A DNA stretch of 35,544 bases, taken from NCBI GenBank assembly GCA_019649035.1, contig BMAT01011218.1, forward strand, positions 211,895 to 247,438, written 5' to 3'. Below the pieces are notes generated by a model, which saw only the letters and a program-made list of their open reading frames with translations, was not told the DNA's origin and did no database searches. This document shows positions 21,101 to 30,914 of the stretch, piece by piece; position 1 is the first letter of the stretch; each line of letters opens with the position of its first letter. The DNA is from Elysia marginata (Eukaryota; Mollusca; Gastropoda; Plakobranchidae). A program made the position numbers and the translations under genes.

Positions 21101-24100
21101 GCACTTAAAAGATGAAACGTCAACATAAATCAGGTGTGAATACTGTTCAGCAGTGGTTTTAGCGTCAATATCTGAAATTTTAAAAAATTGACTTCTGAAT
21201 ACCCACTAAACTTTGAAAGCCTCTATCACAGAACTAGATTTTGTGACTTAAAGACTCATTTGGGTAGAATATGGGACGAATAGCCTATCCCAAGAACTTA
21301 AGACTGACCTGTCAAGTGAGGATTGGAAATGGAACCTCTAGATTGAAAAGCTGAGTGTCACTCTTAGATCACACTGACCTTACAGCTAATTACCTTTAAT
21401 TCTAGACTTGAGTTGCTGAGCCCAATCAATGTTTGGGGATGAAATACAAAATGGCTATTTCAATAAAAAAAATCAAATTTGCATTGTCATCTCACATAAC
21501 AAAAGAAAAATTAAAAGGATTATCTAAACATGATTTTGAAATAAGAAAATATTTGAATTTACCGAGGTTTGAATGATCTAGACTTCAATATATTTGAAAG
21601 GCGTGACAAAACTGTGCAATAATTTGTAGCTTATCTGTATATGCTTCTAGGAATGTGTACTGGGGTGACTATCCTTTGGGTTTCGCTGCTTGCCTGAACC
21701 AGGAAGAGTGTGTGCGTTTGCTCCTGGCCAAGGGAGCCGACCCTAACATGCAAGACGCCAACGGAAACACATGCATGCACATCCTTGTCATAAGGAACAA
21801 CATTGTGCGTATGGCATTGAGGAATATTTTCTTTTTAGGGACATGTGTAGATTGCTACCTGCAAGTTCATTTTAAGATATTTTTCATCGCTGAAATTTTC
21901 CTGAACAAGCTCATAGGTCTCACGACTGGTTTAAATAAGTTAGATGTCGGAAACGGTTGTTTTTTTAAAAAGGCCTTTAAAATTTTATCATTTCTTTTGT
22001 TTTCTAAATGTTTTAAATCTATCATAGAAGTTCTGATATTTGTCCACAAAGTATTGATAATTTAACAAAATTTAGAATATTTGAAACCTCAGAGAATTAC
22101 TCTGTTTTAAAACAAGAACACCTGATAATGTCAAATTTGCAACATTCAACTCATTTTGACTGGTTGCCATACATACCTGTACCTTTACCTATCCCTTAGA
22201 TTTGGGATCCTTCGGGGCGCATAGAGGATCTCCTAACCACAGCTTTCTATTTCCTCTCTATCTTCAGCTCAAGTCATTTCCATTCTCTGATATTCTCTTC
22301 CCAGCGTTTCTTCTGCCTCCATTTACGGTACCCTGCATGATGGTCTTGGCAAGGCCAGATGAGCGAGTAGTGTGCCCTTACCATTTCAGTTTCCATTGCC
22401 GAGCAATGGTCAGGAGGTCAACATGTGGTCCAATTGCATTTTCAATTCTTTGTCTCATTTCCTCATTTGTGATATGCTCTTTATGTGAGATACTAAGTAG
22501 TCTTCTGTAGCACCTCATTTCCATACTCTGATTCTTCTATCAGTATCAGCGTTCAGTGTCCATGACTCACAGGCATATTTATAGAGAAATATTGACATGA
22601 CCAGGGAACGTAGCAGTCTGATCTTAGAGCTGATAGCAATGTTCTTATTGTGCCAGATGGGTTTAAGTTTGGTCAGAGCGGCAGTAGTCTGGGCTATTCT
22701 GGACAGTATTTCAGGCTTTGATCCTTCATCAGAGATTATTGATCCTAGATATTTGAATTTTGTAACACTTTCAAGTATTTGACCGTTGACTTTTATTTCT
22801 TTCTTCGGTGACTCTTTGCTGTTGTTCATAATCTTTGTTTTCTCATCACTAATCTCCATGAGAAAGTTGGATGAGGCTTTGTCCAGTTTTTCCACTAAGC
22901 TAGCCAGTTCACACACATTTCCAGCTAGTCCATCGATGCCGTCGGCAAACGGTAGATTGGTGATAGGTCTGCCACCAATGCTAACTGTTCCGAAGTGGTC
23001 CTCCAGAGCATCAGTCATAATTCTTTCGAGGAAGATATTGAAGAGGGTTAGGGAGAGTAGGCGGCCTTGTCGCACCCAGACTGTTGTTCTGATTCAGTCT
23101 CCGATATTTATGTTACAAAAGACTGCACTTGTTGCCTTGTTGTACAAGTTCTCTAAAATAATAATAATAATGAAGAACATTCATATAGCGCTTTTACAAA
23201 AAGCTCAAAGCGCATTAGACAACAATGACATTGACATCTTTTCAATACACATTCACAGAACAAAATAAAGTTAGGATAGATACATTTGGAATATAGGATA
23301 GATACATTTGGAATAGGTGTGTTTTTAACGCAGACTTGAACTCCTGCGAGTCCTTTATCTGTCGAATGGGCAAAGGAAGCGAGTTCCAAACTATGACACT
23401 CATTAAGTTGCTGTTGCCATATATACAGAGTTTCCAAAAAGCTCCTAACATATTTTAGTTGAAGATTAGAAAATATTATTTTTTAAAACTCTCATACTGA
23501 ATAAGACACTGCAATGTGGAAAGGCAGACCTGATGTGTGTAGAATAAATACTAAATTTAAAGAGAAAAACTTTTAACTTTGATTTTATTTTGTCTCCCTG
23601 AAAAAAAATTAACTGCTATAGTGAGAAGAATGGTTTTGCTGTGAAATTTGTGTAAAATTAATACTCGTAACTACTCTTTCTTTTTCAGGAAATGTTTGAT
23701 CTCCTCTACACTCAAGGAGGGCGACTGGATATCAGAAACAGGCAAAACTTAACCCCCTTAACACTGGCAGCAAAGCTTGCAAGAAAAGATGTTAGTTATC
23801 TTGTTTGGTATTGTTCTCTCTTTTACCAAAATGAATGCCTTATACCGTCTGTTACCTCCTAAATTGAAGTATCCTGTTTTGAATAAATTGCAGGCTAGAC
23901 TTCTTGCCCATAGATACAAGGATCATTACAAAGAATATGCAGTCAATTTTGCTTAAGTCAACCTCCAGGGGATATAACCAATAACATTGATCTAGGTGAA
24001 AAATCATGTTGTGTGAAAGTATATAACTGTCCCATGGGACACAAAAAAAGAACCAAGCTAAATGAAAATTGACTTAAGCAGAGTGGATGGTGTAATTTTT

Positions 24101-27100
24101 CTTCAAGCTGTTAGAATCTGTAAATTTTTTGTATCTACAACTTTATTATGATTTTCTTTGCAATTCTCACTCTTCCACAGATGTATGACCATATTTTGGA
24201 GATGGTTAGAGAGGTGTACTGGCTATTTGGCAATGTCACGTCTGCAGGCTACCCTCTTAGTGATGTGGACACAATCTCCGCTACTGGGGAGATCAATATG
24301 AACTCAGCACTCTACCTCATTGTAAAAGAGGTGGGATGAATGACATTTTATTTGTCTTACTTGGAGGATGTACCAAACGCGGCAAACACCATTTTTACCC
24401 TCTTGTGAATGTTCTATTTAGATTTACTATTAAAAGTTTTTTTTATTCTTTTTTTGTTTTGAAAGTTTTTTTTACTTAAATCAATGGATGCAGTTGTAAG
24501 TAATGTCATAACATTTTTATTTCATAATTACAATATTGTGTATTTATACAGCTGTATTCCCCAAAAATATCTCAAGGTACTTTGAGCCTTAACCTGTTTT
24601 GCTTCAAATGTTATGGCAAGGCAAACAAGCAGATGCCTTTTCTTCAGCTTTGCTTTGTTTTCTGCAGATAACAAATTAAAATTTATGGGGATATAAATTG
24701 TTGAGGCTGTTTATCACATTGACAGAAGGGGGAGAAGGATGATAAAGTTAAATTTTTGGAGTAGCTTAATTACAGATAACCAACTCCAAAAAGGTTATCC
24801 TGCCCAAGGTGACTGAAGTTGTTAATAATTCCCTGAAAAGGTTATGGACATGTCTCATTGTAATAGCTCACAATACGAAACCTAGGCAGCCAAAGTATAA
24901 TCAGTATATTTTAATGTTTTGCACCTAGAGCATGGCCACCACACCTTTACCAACTATGTTCCCTGAACACCAACAGTGATGTCAATCCAATGACTCTTTT
25001 AACCTGAAGTAGGAAAGTCAGTCAGCAATATTGCTGGGAGTTGGGTTTTTTTTGTCATTATTATTTCAACTTTCACAGTGTATTGACATCAATAGATATC
25101 TTGTAAAGGAACTATGTTATCCCATATTTCATATAAGATATCTAGACAGGGAGAGAAAGTATGAGACAGCGGGGTAGAGAAAAAAGGAAAACATAGAAAA
25201 TATGTGTGGGATAATAAATTTATTGCCGGTAGTCTTTGGGGTTTTTATGTCAGTATAAGTGACTGGATTTTAGTTTATCAAAACACTTTTCTTCCATGCA
25301 TCAATAGAGTTTATCTTATCTCTTGCTTTGTTTTAGAAACCACTTTGTTCATGAATTGTTACTTTTTGGCAGGAGTCTGAGAGTCACCTGGAGATGATGG
25401 ATGGAGTCATTGTGAAGCTATTACAGGATAAGTGGAGAACTTTTGTTAGATACAGGTAAGTACCTTGGTCTCAACAAGTGGTAGTGAGTTGAAAACATCA
25501 GAATTTTTGTTACTTAAAGAAAAACTGTTTGAAATTGGAAACCTTTTTTTTCTCTTTCTCTCAATATGTCTATTTAGAATCAACAAAAAAATCTAATGTG
25601 TTTATGTTTTAAAAGTTATGAAAGTTTGAAGTAGCTTTCAATGCCTGTAAAGCTAGGGGATTTGATAACAAAAAAAAATTTAAGCCTTTTAAATTTTTAA
25701 CTCATTGATATTTGGCTCACTTTTTGGTTATCAGGGTAAATTTCTTTAGTGCTGGATAGAAAGCAATCTTGTTCATGCTCTTTCATTATACAGGCAAGAC
25801 CTTGGGTTTAGGATTTTGTCTTTTTTTGTTGTTATTGAATTTTCTGAACTTCCTCAATTCTAACCATTCCCTCTAGAAAAATGCCAATAGGATATTATGC
25901 CTCTGTGCTTATAATGTGCGCTCTCTCTCTCTCTTTGTCTTTGCCTCTCTTTCTCCCCCCCCCTCTCTCTCTCTCTCTCTTTCTCTCTCATTGCCTCTCT
26001 CTTTTTGTCTCTTTATATGCTCCTGAACTTGTTTGATCAAGATGCATGTAGTATATTGTAGTTTTAATCAAGGAAATGTTTGGTAAAAGTTGTTCATTTT
26101 TTATTTTTGATAACACATAAGTAAATGAATGTTTTTGTTGTTTTTTTTCTCTTTTTGTAGTGTTAACACTCACTATAGTAGAAGTGATATTGTTCATGTG
26201 ATTATCATTTAGTTTTAATTTGACTTTTATTCCTCTTTTTGTTTTAATTCTATTTCTATTGCAGGTTCTACCGGCGTTTTGTATTGTTCATCTTATATTT
26301 TATCATTTTCCTGATTGCCTTCTCGATGCGACCTGGGGTTGACCTTTGTGCAAACCGTCTCAATACAACAACACTGCATAACTGCGACCAAGATGGGCCC
26401 ATATCGAATCGAACTTCAGATCCTTGCTATCTTCTAAAGGCGTACAGAAATGAAGATATTGTAAGAATGAAAAGCTTGTTTCTTTCTTATTTTCTAGTTC
26501 AACATTTATCTCTTAAATTGCTTGTCAATGCCATTAAGTAATGAGAGACAAAGTGTTTCAGATTTGCCAAATGGTTTTTTAGTTTTTACATTGAGCATCT
26601 TTTATAATTATGAAATCTGTTCCTTTGATCACTACTTTTGTTAGTTCCATTTAGTTCTGAGAGACTCTGTGTTTTGGATCTGCTAAAGAATTTTAGTTTT
26701 GACACTGTACATTTGTCACAAGCAAAGGAACAAAATTGTTGCCTTACCCTGTTTACAGTTTATTTTTCTGACCTAACTCTGTTCATAAAAGTAAAAAAAA
26801 AAATAAAATTAACTGTGTGACAAATTTCTATTTCACAACGTTTTCAGTTCTTTCTAATTTTCACATAACAATTTTATACTGCACTATGTTGTAACAGGGT
26901 ATTCAATCGAGTTGGATAGGAACTGCTGGTTCTAGACTAGCCATACTGTCAGAGTCTCTCAATAAATCTTCCATGTTTCTTATAATCCGAAATTTTTTTT
27001 ATCAAAGAGGCTAGTATTCGTTCTCATTTCTACTACATATTATCCCAACTTAAACTACAAGTAGGCCTACAGCTTTGCAACATATATATATATATATAAT

Positions 27101-27256
27101 AACACTTCCATCTTTATTGACTACATGTTTTCACTCCCCATTCTTTAGGTGCGCCTAGTCATGGAGGTTTTTGTGCTGATATCTGCAATGATCTATATTT
27201 ATCTGGCTATGAAAGAGGTTTATCATCAAGGATTCAGAGTCTTCTTTGCTACTCTG
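14975..27256 (+). CDS. TRPV-family cation channel (OSM-9/Inactive or Nanchung/OCR class), 5' ten exons, incomplete at 3' end
   Basis: Ten exons join in one frame: 14975-15119, 19041-19265, 20040-20213, 20454-20643, 21651-21804, 23689-23790, 24181-24330, 25373-25455, 26265-26460 and 27149-27256 (1527 nt, 509 residues). The model reads MGN start, '[13 protein letters not shown]', linker, ankyrin repeats ('[20 protein letters not shown]', '[20 protein letters not shown]', '[15 protein letters not shown]'), pre-S1 helix ending '[18 protein letters not shown]', S1 ('[19 protein letters not shown]'), an S1-S2 loop with two N-glycosylation sequons (NTT, NRT) and several cysteines, then S2. This order and these motifs are those of invertebrate TRPV channels, which carry Ca2+ in ciliated sensory cells. 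The start has A at -3, G at +4 and an in-frame stop at 14951-14953. S3-S6, pore and C-terminus were not found to the window end. Only the exon 2 donor is non-standard. Orthology within TRPV is not resolved by eye. Confidence 0.9.
15141..15247. mobile_element. Small MITE family M, copy 2, TRPV intron 1
   Basis: Left TAATCCTGGGATTGCCCTGC and right (reverse complement) TAATCCTGGCATTGGCCTGC, 107 bp, just after the exon 1 donor. Its left end resembles the right end of copy 1 and vice versa, so the copies are inverted relative to each other. Confidence 0.65.
15248..19040. other. TRPV intron 1 (most of 3.9 kb)
   Basis: Apart from the MITE at its 5' end and the LINE terminus at 15985-16154, I see AT-rich sequence with A/T runs and a short G-rich tract at 17591-17609. 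No exon or other gene was recognised. Confidence 0.6.
15985..16154 (+). pseudogene. C-terminal end of a LINE with (GTCA)n tail, in TRPV intron 1
   Basis: From 16022 the frame reads '[20 protein letters not shown]', '[19 protein letters not shown]' and stops at 16139-16141. It is followed at once by GTCAGTCAGTCAG. The IAE.RD.WR.LC.RI..AAEA pattern is the C-terminus of many endonuclease/reverse-transcriptase LINE proteins, and a short tetranucleotide tail fits a LINE 3' end. The 5' limit is approximate. Confidence 0.6.
19041..19265 (+). CDS. TRPV exon 2 (donor uncertain)
   Basis: Acceptor tttttcag|TCCTTG gives a Val codon with exon 1. It encodes '[20 protein letters not shown]' and a charged linker of Lys/Glu/Asp/Met residues. 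The frame reaches a stop at 19298, so a donor must lie before it. Two phase-1 choices fit exon 3: a GC donor after 19265 (CAAG|gcatga), or a weak GT donor after 19214 (GACA|gtatca), which would remove 17 residues. Confidence 0.75.
19467..19488. repeat. (TA)n microsatellite, TRPV intron 2
   Basis: Eleven TA units between the exon 2 coding end and the exon 3 acceptor. Confidence 0.95.
19917..20046. repeat. Tandem repeat spanning the TRPV exon 3 acceptor
   Basis: Three related units start at 19917 (about 49 bp), 19966 (54 bp) and 20020 (partial, running into exon 3). Shared words are CATGAATGGTGTTT, ACCATAAGTCCAT and GCTAATTCYAAT. The last unit supplies the real acceptor ttttttag|ACCATAAATCC; the middle one has the matching ttctaaag|ACCATAAGTCC. 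Confidence 0.85.
20040..20213 (+). CDS. TRPV exon 3 (first ankyrin repeats)
   Basis: Acceptor ttttttag|ACCAT. It encodes '[20 protein letters not shown]', '[20 protein letters not shown]' and ends TAT G|gtacat in phase 1. The CWDL...RG..G(D/E)T.LHLC block is a TRPV signature. The acceptor lies inside a tandem duplication (see 19917-20046). Confidence 0.88.
20454..20643 (+). CDS. TRPV exon 4 (ankyrin repeat)
   Basis: Acceptor ctaactag|GGGAGAC completes a Gly codon. It reads '[20 protein letters not shown]', '[18 protein letters not shown]' and ends 'NYEG' at GAG GG|gtttgt in phase 2. It contains a canonical ankyrin helix-turn-helix with the GADVHAR turn. Confidence 0.9.
20972..21281. repeat. 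Interspersed repeat family R, copy B (unoccupied at the MITE site), TRPV intron 4
   Basis: Diverged copy of 12148-12668 in the same orientation. Around 21220 it reads CTTTGAAAGCCTCTATCAC where copy A has CTTGAAAGCCTA, then the MITE, then TACAGG. It thus shows the uninterrupted structure of the repeat. Confidence 0.68.
21651..21804 (+). CDS. TRPV exon 5 (ankyrin repeat)
   Basis: Acceptor gcttctag|GAATGTG completes Gly and reads '[20 protein letters not shown]', then '[20 protein letters not shown]' and 'RNNI' before gtgcgt, phase 0. YWG(D/E)YPL.FAAC is a strongly conserved TRPV ankyrin segment. Reading through the donor gives 87 non-homologous residues before a stop. Confidence 0.9.
22185..23155 (-). 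pseudogene. Second copy of the RTE/jockey-like reverse transcriptase, in TRPV intron 5
   Basis: Minus-strand copy of the 7876-9345 family, covering from motif B to the 3' end. It reads '[20 protein letters not shown]', '[15 protein letters not shown]', '[20 protein letters not shown]', '[16 protein letters not shown]' and the 3' region ending AGGGATAGGT. Motif C is FADG, so the second catalytic aspartate is lost. Its reading frame stops at the same place as in the other copy. The 5' end is cut at about 23155, where another LINE's tail abuts it. It lies antisense to the channel gene. Confidence 0.88.
23156..23445 (-). mobile_element. 3' terminus of a third LINE with (ATT)n tail
   Basis: On the minus strand, '[20 protein letters not shown]' and 'KSALKTHLF' match the usual C-terminus of LINE reverse transcriptases (WNSLP..IR......FK..LKTHLF). 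A short 3' UTR follows with CTTTGAGCTTTTTGTAAAAG and GCGCTATATGAATG, ending in an ATTATTATTATT tail. This 'GCGCTATATGAA + (ATT)n' ending recurs in LINE-derived repeats of marine invertebrates. A 22-bp tandem duplication lies inside it at 23273-23316. Confidence 0.65.
23689..23790 (+). CDS. TRPV exon 6 (ankyrin repeat)
   Basis: Acceptor tttttcag|GAAATG after a good pyrimidine tract. 34 codons, phase 0 at both ends: '[20 protein letters not shown]' and '[14 protein letters not shown]', then gttagt. L(T)PL(T)LAAKLAR is characteristic of TRPV ankyrin repeat 5. Confidence 0.9.
23943..24085. mobile_element. Possible eroded MITE, TRPV intron 6
   Basis: CAATTTTGCTTAAGTCAACC near 23943 and its partial inverted match AAAATTGACTTAAGCAGAGT near 24065 share TGCTTAAGTCAA in opposite orientation. 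The ends resemble pogo-type MITEs, but the termini and a TA duplication are not clear. Confidence 0.35.
24181..24330 (+). CDS. TRPV exon 7 (ankyrin 6 / linker to S1)
   Basis: Acceptor ttccacag|ATGTATG. 50 codons, phase 0 at both ends: '[20 protein letters not shown]', '[18 protein letters not shown]', '[11 protein letters not shown]', then gtggga. The (I/V)T.A.YPL..(I/V)DT and NSAL(Y/L)LIV motifs are conserved in OSM-9/Iav/Nan channels. Confidence 0.9.
25373..25455 (+). CDS. TRPV exon 8 (pre-S1 helix)
   Basis: Acceptor ttttggcag|GAGTCTG. It encodes '[20 protein letters not shown]' and 'WRTFVRY', leaving phase 2 at a strong consensus donor CAG|gtaagt. The H(L)(E/D)(M)(L/M)DG...LL..KW..F pattern is the TRPV pre-S1 region. 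Confidence 0.9.
25918..25990. repeat. (CT)n microsatellite with C-run, TRPV intron 8
   Basis: CTCTCT blocks around a run of about nine C at 25953-25962. It lies about 280 bases before the exon 9 acceptor. Confidence 0.93.
26265..26460 (+). CDS. TRPV exon 9 (S1 and S1-S2 loop)
   Basis: Acceptor tattgcag|GTTCTAC completes Arg. It reads '[20 protein letters not shown]' (S1 helix), '[20 protein letters not shown]', '[18 protein letters not shown]', then gtaaga, phase 0. Loop Cys residues and the NTT and NRT sequons fit an extracellular loop. (L/M)RP after S1 is a TRPV landmark. Confidence 0.9.
26461..27148. other. TRPV intron 9 with a weak internal duplication
   Basis: Sequence around 26545-26600 (GAGAGACAAAGTGTTTCAGAT) loosely repeats at 26657-26712 (GAGAGACTCTGTGTTTTGGAT), spacing about 112 bases. 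No coding content beyond the exon 9 read-through. Confidence 0.4.
27082..27099. repeat. (AT)n microsatellite, TRPV intron 9
   Basis: Nine AT units about 50 bases upstream of the exon 10 acceptor. Confidence 0.93.
27149..27256 (+). CDS. TRPV exon 10 (S2), last exon found
   Basis: Acceptor ttctttag|GTGCGC. 36 codons: '[20 protein letters not shown]', '[16 protein letters not shown]', then gtaaga, phase 0. The hydrophobic stretch is S2. Channels of this class continue with S3; no matching exon was seen between 27257 and 35544. Confidence 0.87.
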
Positions 27257-27314
27257 GTAAGATTATAAATGGATTGAACCTCAAGATTAAGCTGCTGTTG
27301 CTCTTTTTTTAACA

Positions 27315-27972
27315 GAGGTGCCACTTTTCCGGCAATTGTCAGAATTCTGGCAGTGGCGTGGGCTCCGTCTAATTTCTGTCAAGGTTCAGGTAAACCTTGG
27401 TTGTCTGCCGGAAATAAGCGAAAATATTATTGATGAAAGAAAAAAATAGATTTATCCAGCAGTGGATAACTGTAACTGACGGAAATGAACCACTGAGCAT
27501 CTGCAAACAAACAATAATATCCGGAAACATCATTTCATTGCCTTACAGCCTGTCTACATTGCTGATGCTAGTCTTTTGTTGACTTAAAGCTCAGTGAATG
27601 ATGGAATTATACATATTTAGGATGTTTTTAATAGAAAGCCTTCCCAATCAACAGACTTTTTACCTACACATTTGGTAGAATTTTTATTTCTAGATCTAAT
27701 GTAGATTATTAGATTTAGATCTATCTTTTTATACTAATCCTTAAAAATGGATTTAATGTTTGTTGAACGATTTTGTCGTCAGGCTGTTAAAGAACTTGAC
27801 AAGAGTGTTCTAAGGCAAAAACTGAGGAAAATGACTATAACAGTGAATTTCCTTCAGATTACATTCTCATGCTGTCAGAGGCAGGAGTGGCATGTTACAT
27901 TTCATGAGGAAAATGGCTGTGTACGGCAGGACTGGAAAGGGAAGAATTTCCAAACGGTGGTGCCACCCTAGC
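27315..27972. repeat. Possible DNA element with GGTGCCAC ends
   Basis: AGAGGTGCCACTTTTCCGG on the left and (reverse complement) CTAGGGTGGCACCACCG on the right suggest short inverted ends about 660 bp apart. No convincing target duplication. The 74-codon frame inside (27747-27971) resembles nothing known to me. Confidence 0.25.
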
Positions 27973-28067
27973 TAAGCCTAACTAACTTCGAGGTGATGAC
28001 TTCTATCTTTTTTTTCTTTTTAGAAATAAATTGTCCTATGCAGTGAAATGCATTATTTTTCATCATA

Positions 28068-30369
28068 CAGGCTTCCCACGCGGGCATGGAATTCCAGGAG
28101 GCATGGAAAAACCCTGGAATTTGCTTTTACCCTTGGAAAACCTGGAAAATGGCCATTGGGCCCACAAAAACCTGGAAAATTAATCAATCGTATCTGCGGT
28201 GAAATCATATCATAAAATTATTGCATCCACCGCTTTTATTTCTCTTCTTGCTATCGGGTTTTGCAACAGTAGGCCAGGCCTAAGTACTTAGCAACAGTAA
28301 GTTGAGTCCTCTGCAGTGGCCCAAGCCTAGGCCCAGGTCAATGACACGCTGGTTTTTGTTGACGAGCGGTACTGTAGGGGAGGGTGTGAGACCTGTGGTG
28401 GGGTGGCAAGTTTTACCTGGGCCACTACCCTGCTGCCTAGGCTAGGCAGTAGACAGCCCACTCACGGCACTCAAATCATCACGCAATAGGATGCTGTGCC
28501 CCCCCCCCACACACACACAGCTCAGAGTAGGGCTAAACCCACAAACACAGAAAGCTTTTACACTGTAGATTAATCTTGTCAGTGCATTCCCTCACTCAAA
28601 GAAAAGAATTGACAAACAAAAAAACTTTAATATCGGGCATCTATGATAACACTGATGAAGGCTAACCAAAGGCATTATGATTTCTCAAGTCTATATGGGA
28701 CAAACATGTTACAAAATATCGATATTGATAAATCATATGTCCACTGTTCAGACTGCTTTGTCTTTCCCCTGTGGTATGTCTATGTTACGTGCATGCTTTG
28801 GTCAAGCTTTAAAAAGTAAAATGTATCAGATCGGGTCAACTGGCTTGTGAGACTGGGAGCCTCTTTGTCCTTCCAAAGTTACGTTAGCACTGACAAAACT
28901 AAATTTTTCAAGGTATAACATCTTTTAATCGTTCTATTCTTTTTACTACTTTGATTTTGAACAAGATAAAGGGATGCGAACATGATTATAATAATGAAGT
29001 GAAGCCACATCTTGTCTACCCCATTCTAGCTGATGTATGTAGAAGTTAAAAACCCTATTTTCCTTAGTTTTAATATTCTTTTTACTAAAATTGAAATAAT
29101 CACTCCCCCCCCGCTCCTCAGCTTTAAGCTGCCCAATGATGCCTTGGCTGGCATGGTTTACCCTCTATTTTTGGAAATTCTATTGAAAGACCAAGGGGAA
29201 TCATTGGCGGCATGTGCATGTTGCGAGATTGTGTTATTGTGACAAGGTGATGTCTAGCCAACCGATTAAATGTACTGTGTAGATCTATAATCTTTTATCA
29301 TTGTGACCACTGTCTAGATTTTGATACCGGCATGTCAACAGATGGGTTTAAGATCTAAGTTTAAATCTACAGCTAAAAGCAGTACTTAAACAATCTTGAG
29401 AAGAAAGTGAAAGCAATACTGGGATCTAGAATATAGATCTAGGATCTACCTAGCTTGTAAAGTAAGTTGACTGTTTGTAGTTAATCTAGATCTATCTTGC
29501 AGCAGTTGAAAAATGAGTGGAAAACAAAAAAGGGTTTCTCAAGATTTCTTGTCTAGATCTGTATAGATGTAGATCGAGCCTAATGTGGAAGGAGTCTAGA
29601 TCTAGATATTTAGGTCTAGAAAGGCGAGATCCCGACGAATAGAGTCAAAACTTGATAGGTATATGAATGCAAATTCAAAACGAAATTACAAGCTATTTTG
29701 TGTTACTGTAGTGTTAGACCCCAACCTGACCCAAAAGTAGAATCACTAGATCTACTCGTAGATTGAAAAAGATCTAGTATTAATCTTCAAGTAAATAGAT
29801 CTATAGCGTTTATCAACCCACTACACCTAGGGACTGTAGAGTCTGGTATAGATGCACACATACTTTCTAAGGACTAAAGGAGGCTAGAAATTCAAGGCTT
29901 TGCCTGTTAAACCATTATCTAAAAAACCTATGAGGTTTCAAGCCCCTTAGGTCTGTCTAGCTACAGTATAAGTAGATTCAATTATTAACCTGTTGGTCAG
30001 GGTTTTTTACAGTCACGAGTTTTGTCCATATTTTGGGTATAGTCAAGGAATAATGTGCACTGTGACCTGAACTTTGTTAATTTAAGTAGGTAAGTAAATT
30101 ATACTGCAAACTGTGAAGAGGGAAGAATATAACTTTTATAACTATTTTAATGTAAAAAAAAATTAATATTGTGTAGGTATATTTGAAAGCTTTTTATATT
30201 TTTTTGCTAGAATTGGCACCACCCAATGCAATTTTTTTACTATAAAAAGTTTCGTTAAGTCTAAATATTATTTGATTTTGCCGCGCCTGGCCTTGAATTT
30301 TGACATTTGGAAATGGAAACTCCTGGAAACACCCTGGAATTTGATAGCCTGGTAGCTGCAGGAACCCTG
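28068..30369. mobile_element. 2.3 kb terminal-inverted-repeat DNA element with ATCATA target duplication
   Basis: The left end CAGGCTTCCCACGCGGGC and the reverse complement of the right end CAGGGTTCCTGCAGC match at most terminal positions. Both sides are flanked by ATCATA (28062-28067 and 30370-30375). Both ends also carry subterminal CCCTGGAATTTG and GGAAA..CCTGGAAA words. CAGGGTTCC-type ends are common in hAT-like non-autonomous elements, but hAT duplications are normally 8 bp, so the class is open. No transposase frame was seen inside. AGATCT palindromes cluster at 29270-29820. Confidence 0.6.
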
Positions 30370-30914
30370 ATCATAACAAACAACAATGATAAATTGAAGA
30401 ATAATGAGCCTCATAGGAGTTGATCTAATTTCTAACTCAAATAAGTAGTGAGACCCCAGAGCGTAAATTCCGCCTTAGAAAGAATTTGTATGTTCCATGT
30501 TAATGCAAAGAACAAGCAAATAGAAAAGCTTGAAATTAGAGAGGCGCATAGCGATGGATGGGGTCCAAAGAAAAGTTCAGGCAATTTTGTCATGCCAAGG
30601 TGGCATCTCTGTTTTAAGCAGACACTAAATTTTGTAATAAAAAAAGATTGGGGAATTTTAATTGCAAAAAATAAAGAAATCACTGTTTATATTTGTACCT
30701 TTTTATTACTACTTTTTCATCTACTATATAAATGTGAAAAGTCTGTGTGTGTGTGTGTTTGTAACCTTCGCTATAGACTCCGAAACGGCAAAACGCACGG
30801 CCTTCAATTTTGGCTCAGTGATTCTAGGCATGCTCGGAATGGTTTTAGACTAAAAACGATGACGGCGATTTTATTTTAATTATTTTCATTTGGTACCAAA
30901 ACCCCAAGTCCCAC

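Noticed and set aside
21655-22065. 136-codon open frame as a complete small ankyrin protein
   Set aside because: Only the first part (21651-21804) is homologous; the rest is read-through of the intron after a good gtgcgt donor.
30448-30879. 143-codon open frame, longest undisturbed frame in the right flank
   Set aside because: The translation has no domain, runs through a (TG)n tract (VCVCVC) and has no supporting splice or homology pattern.
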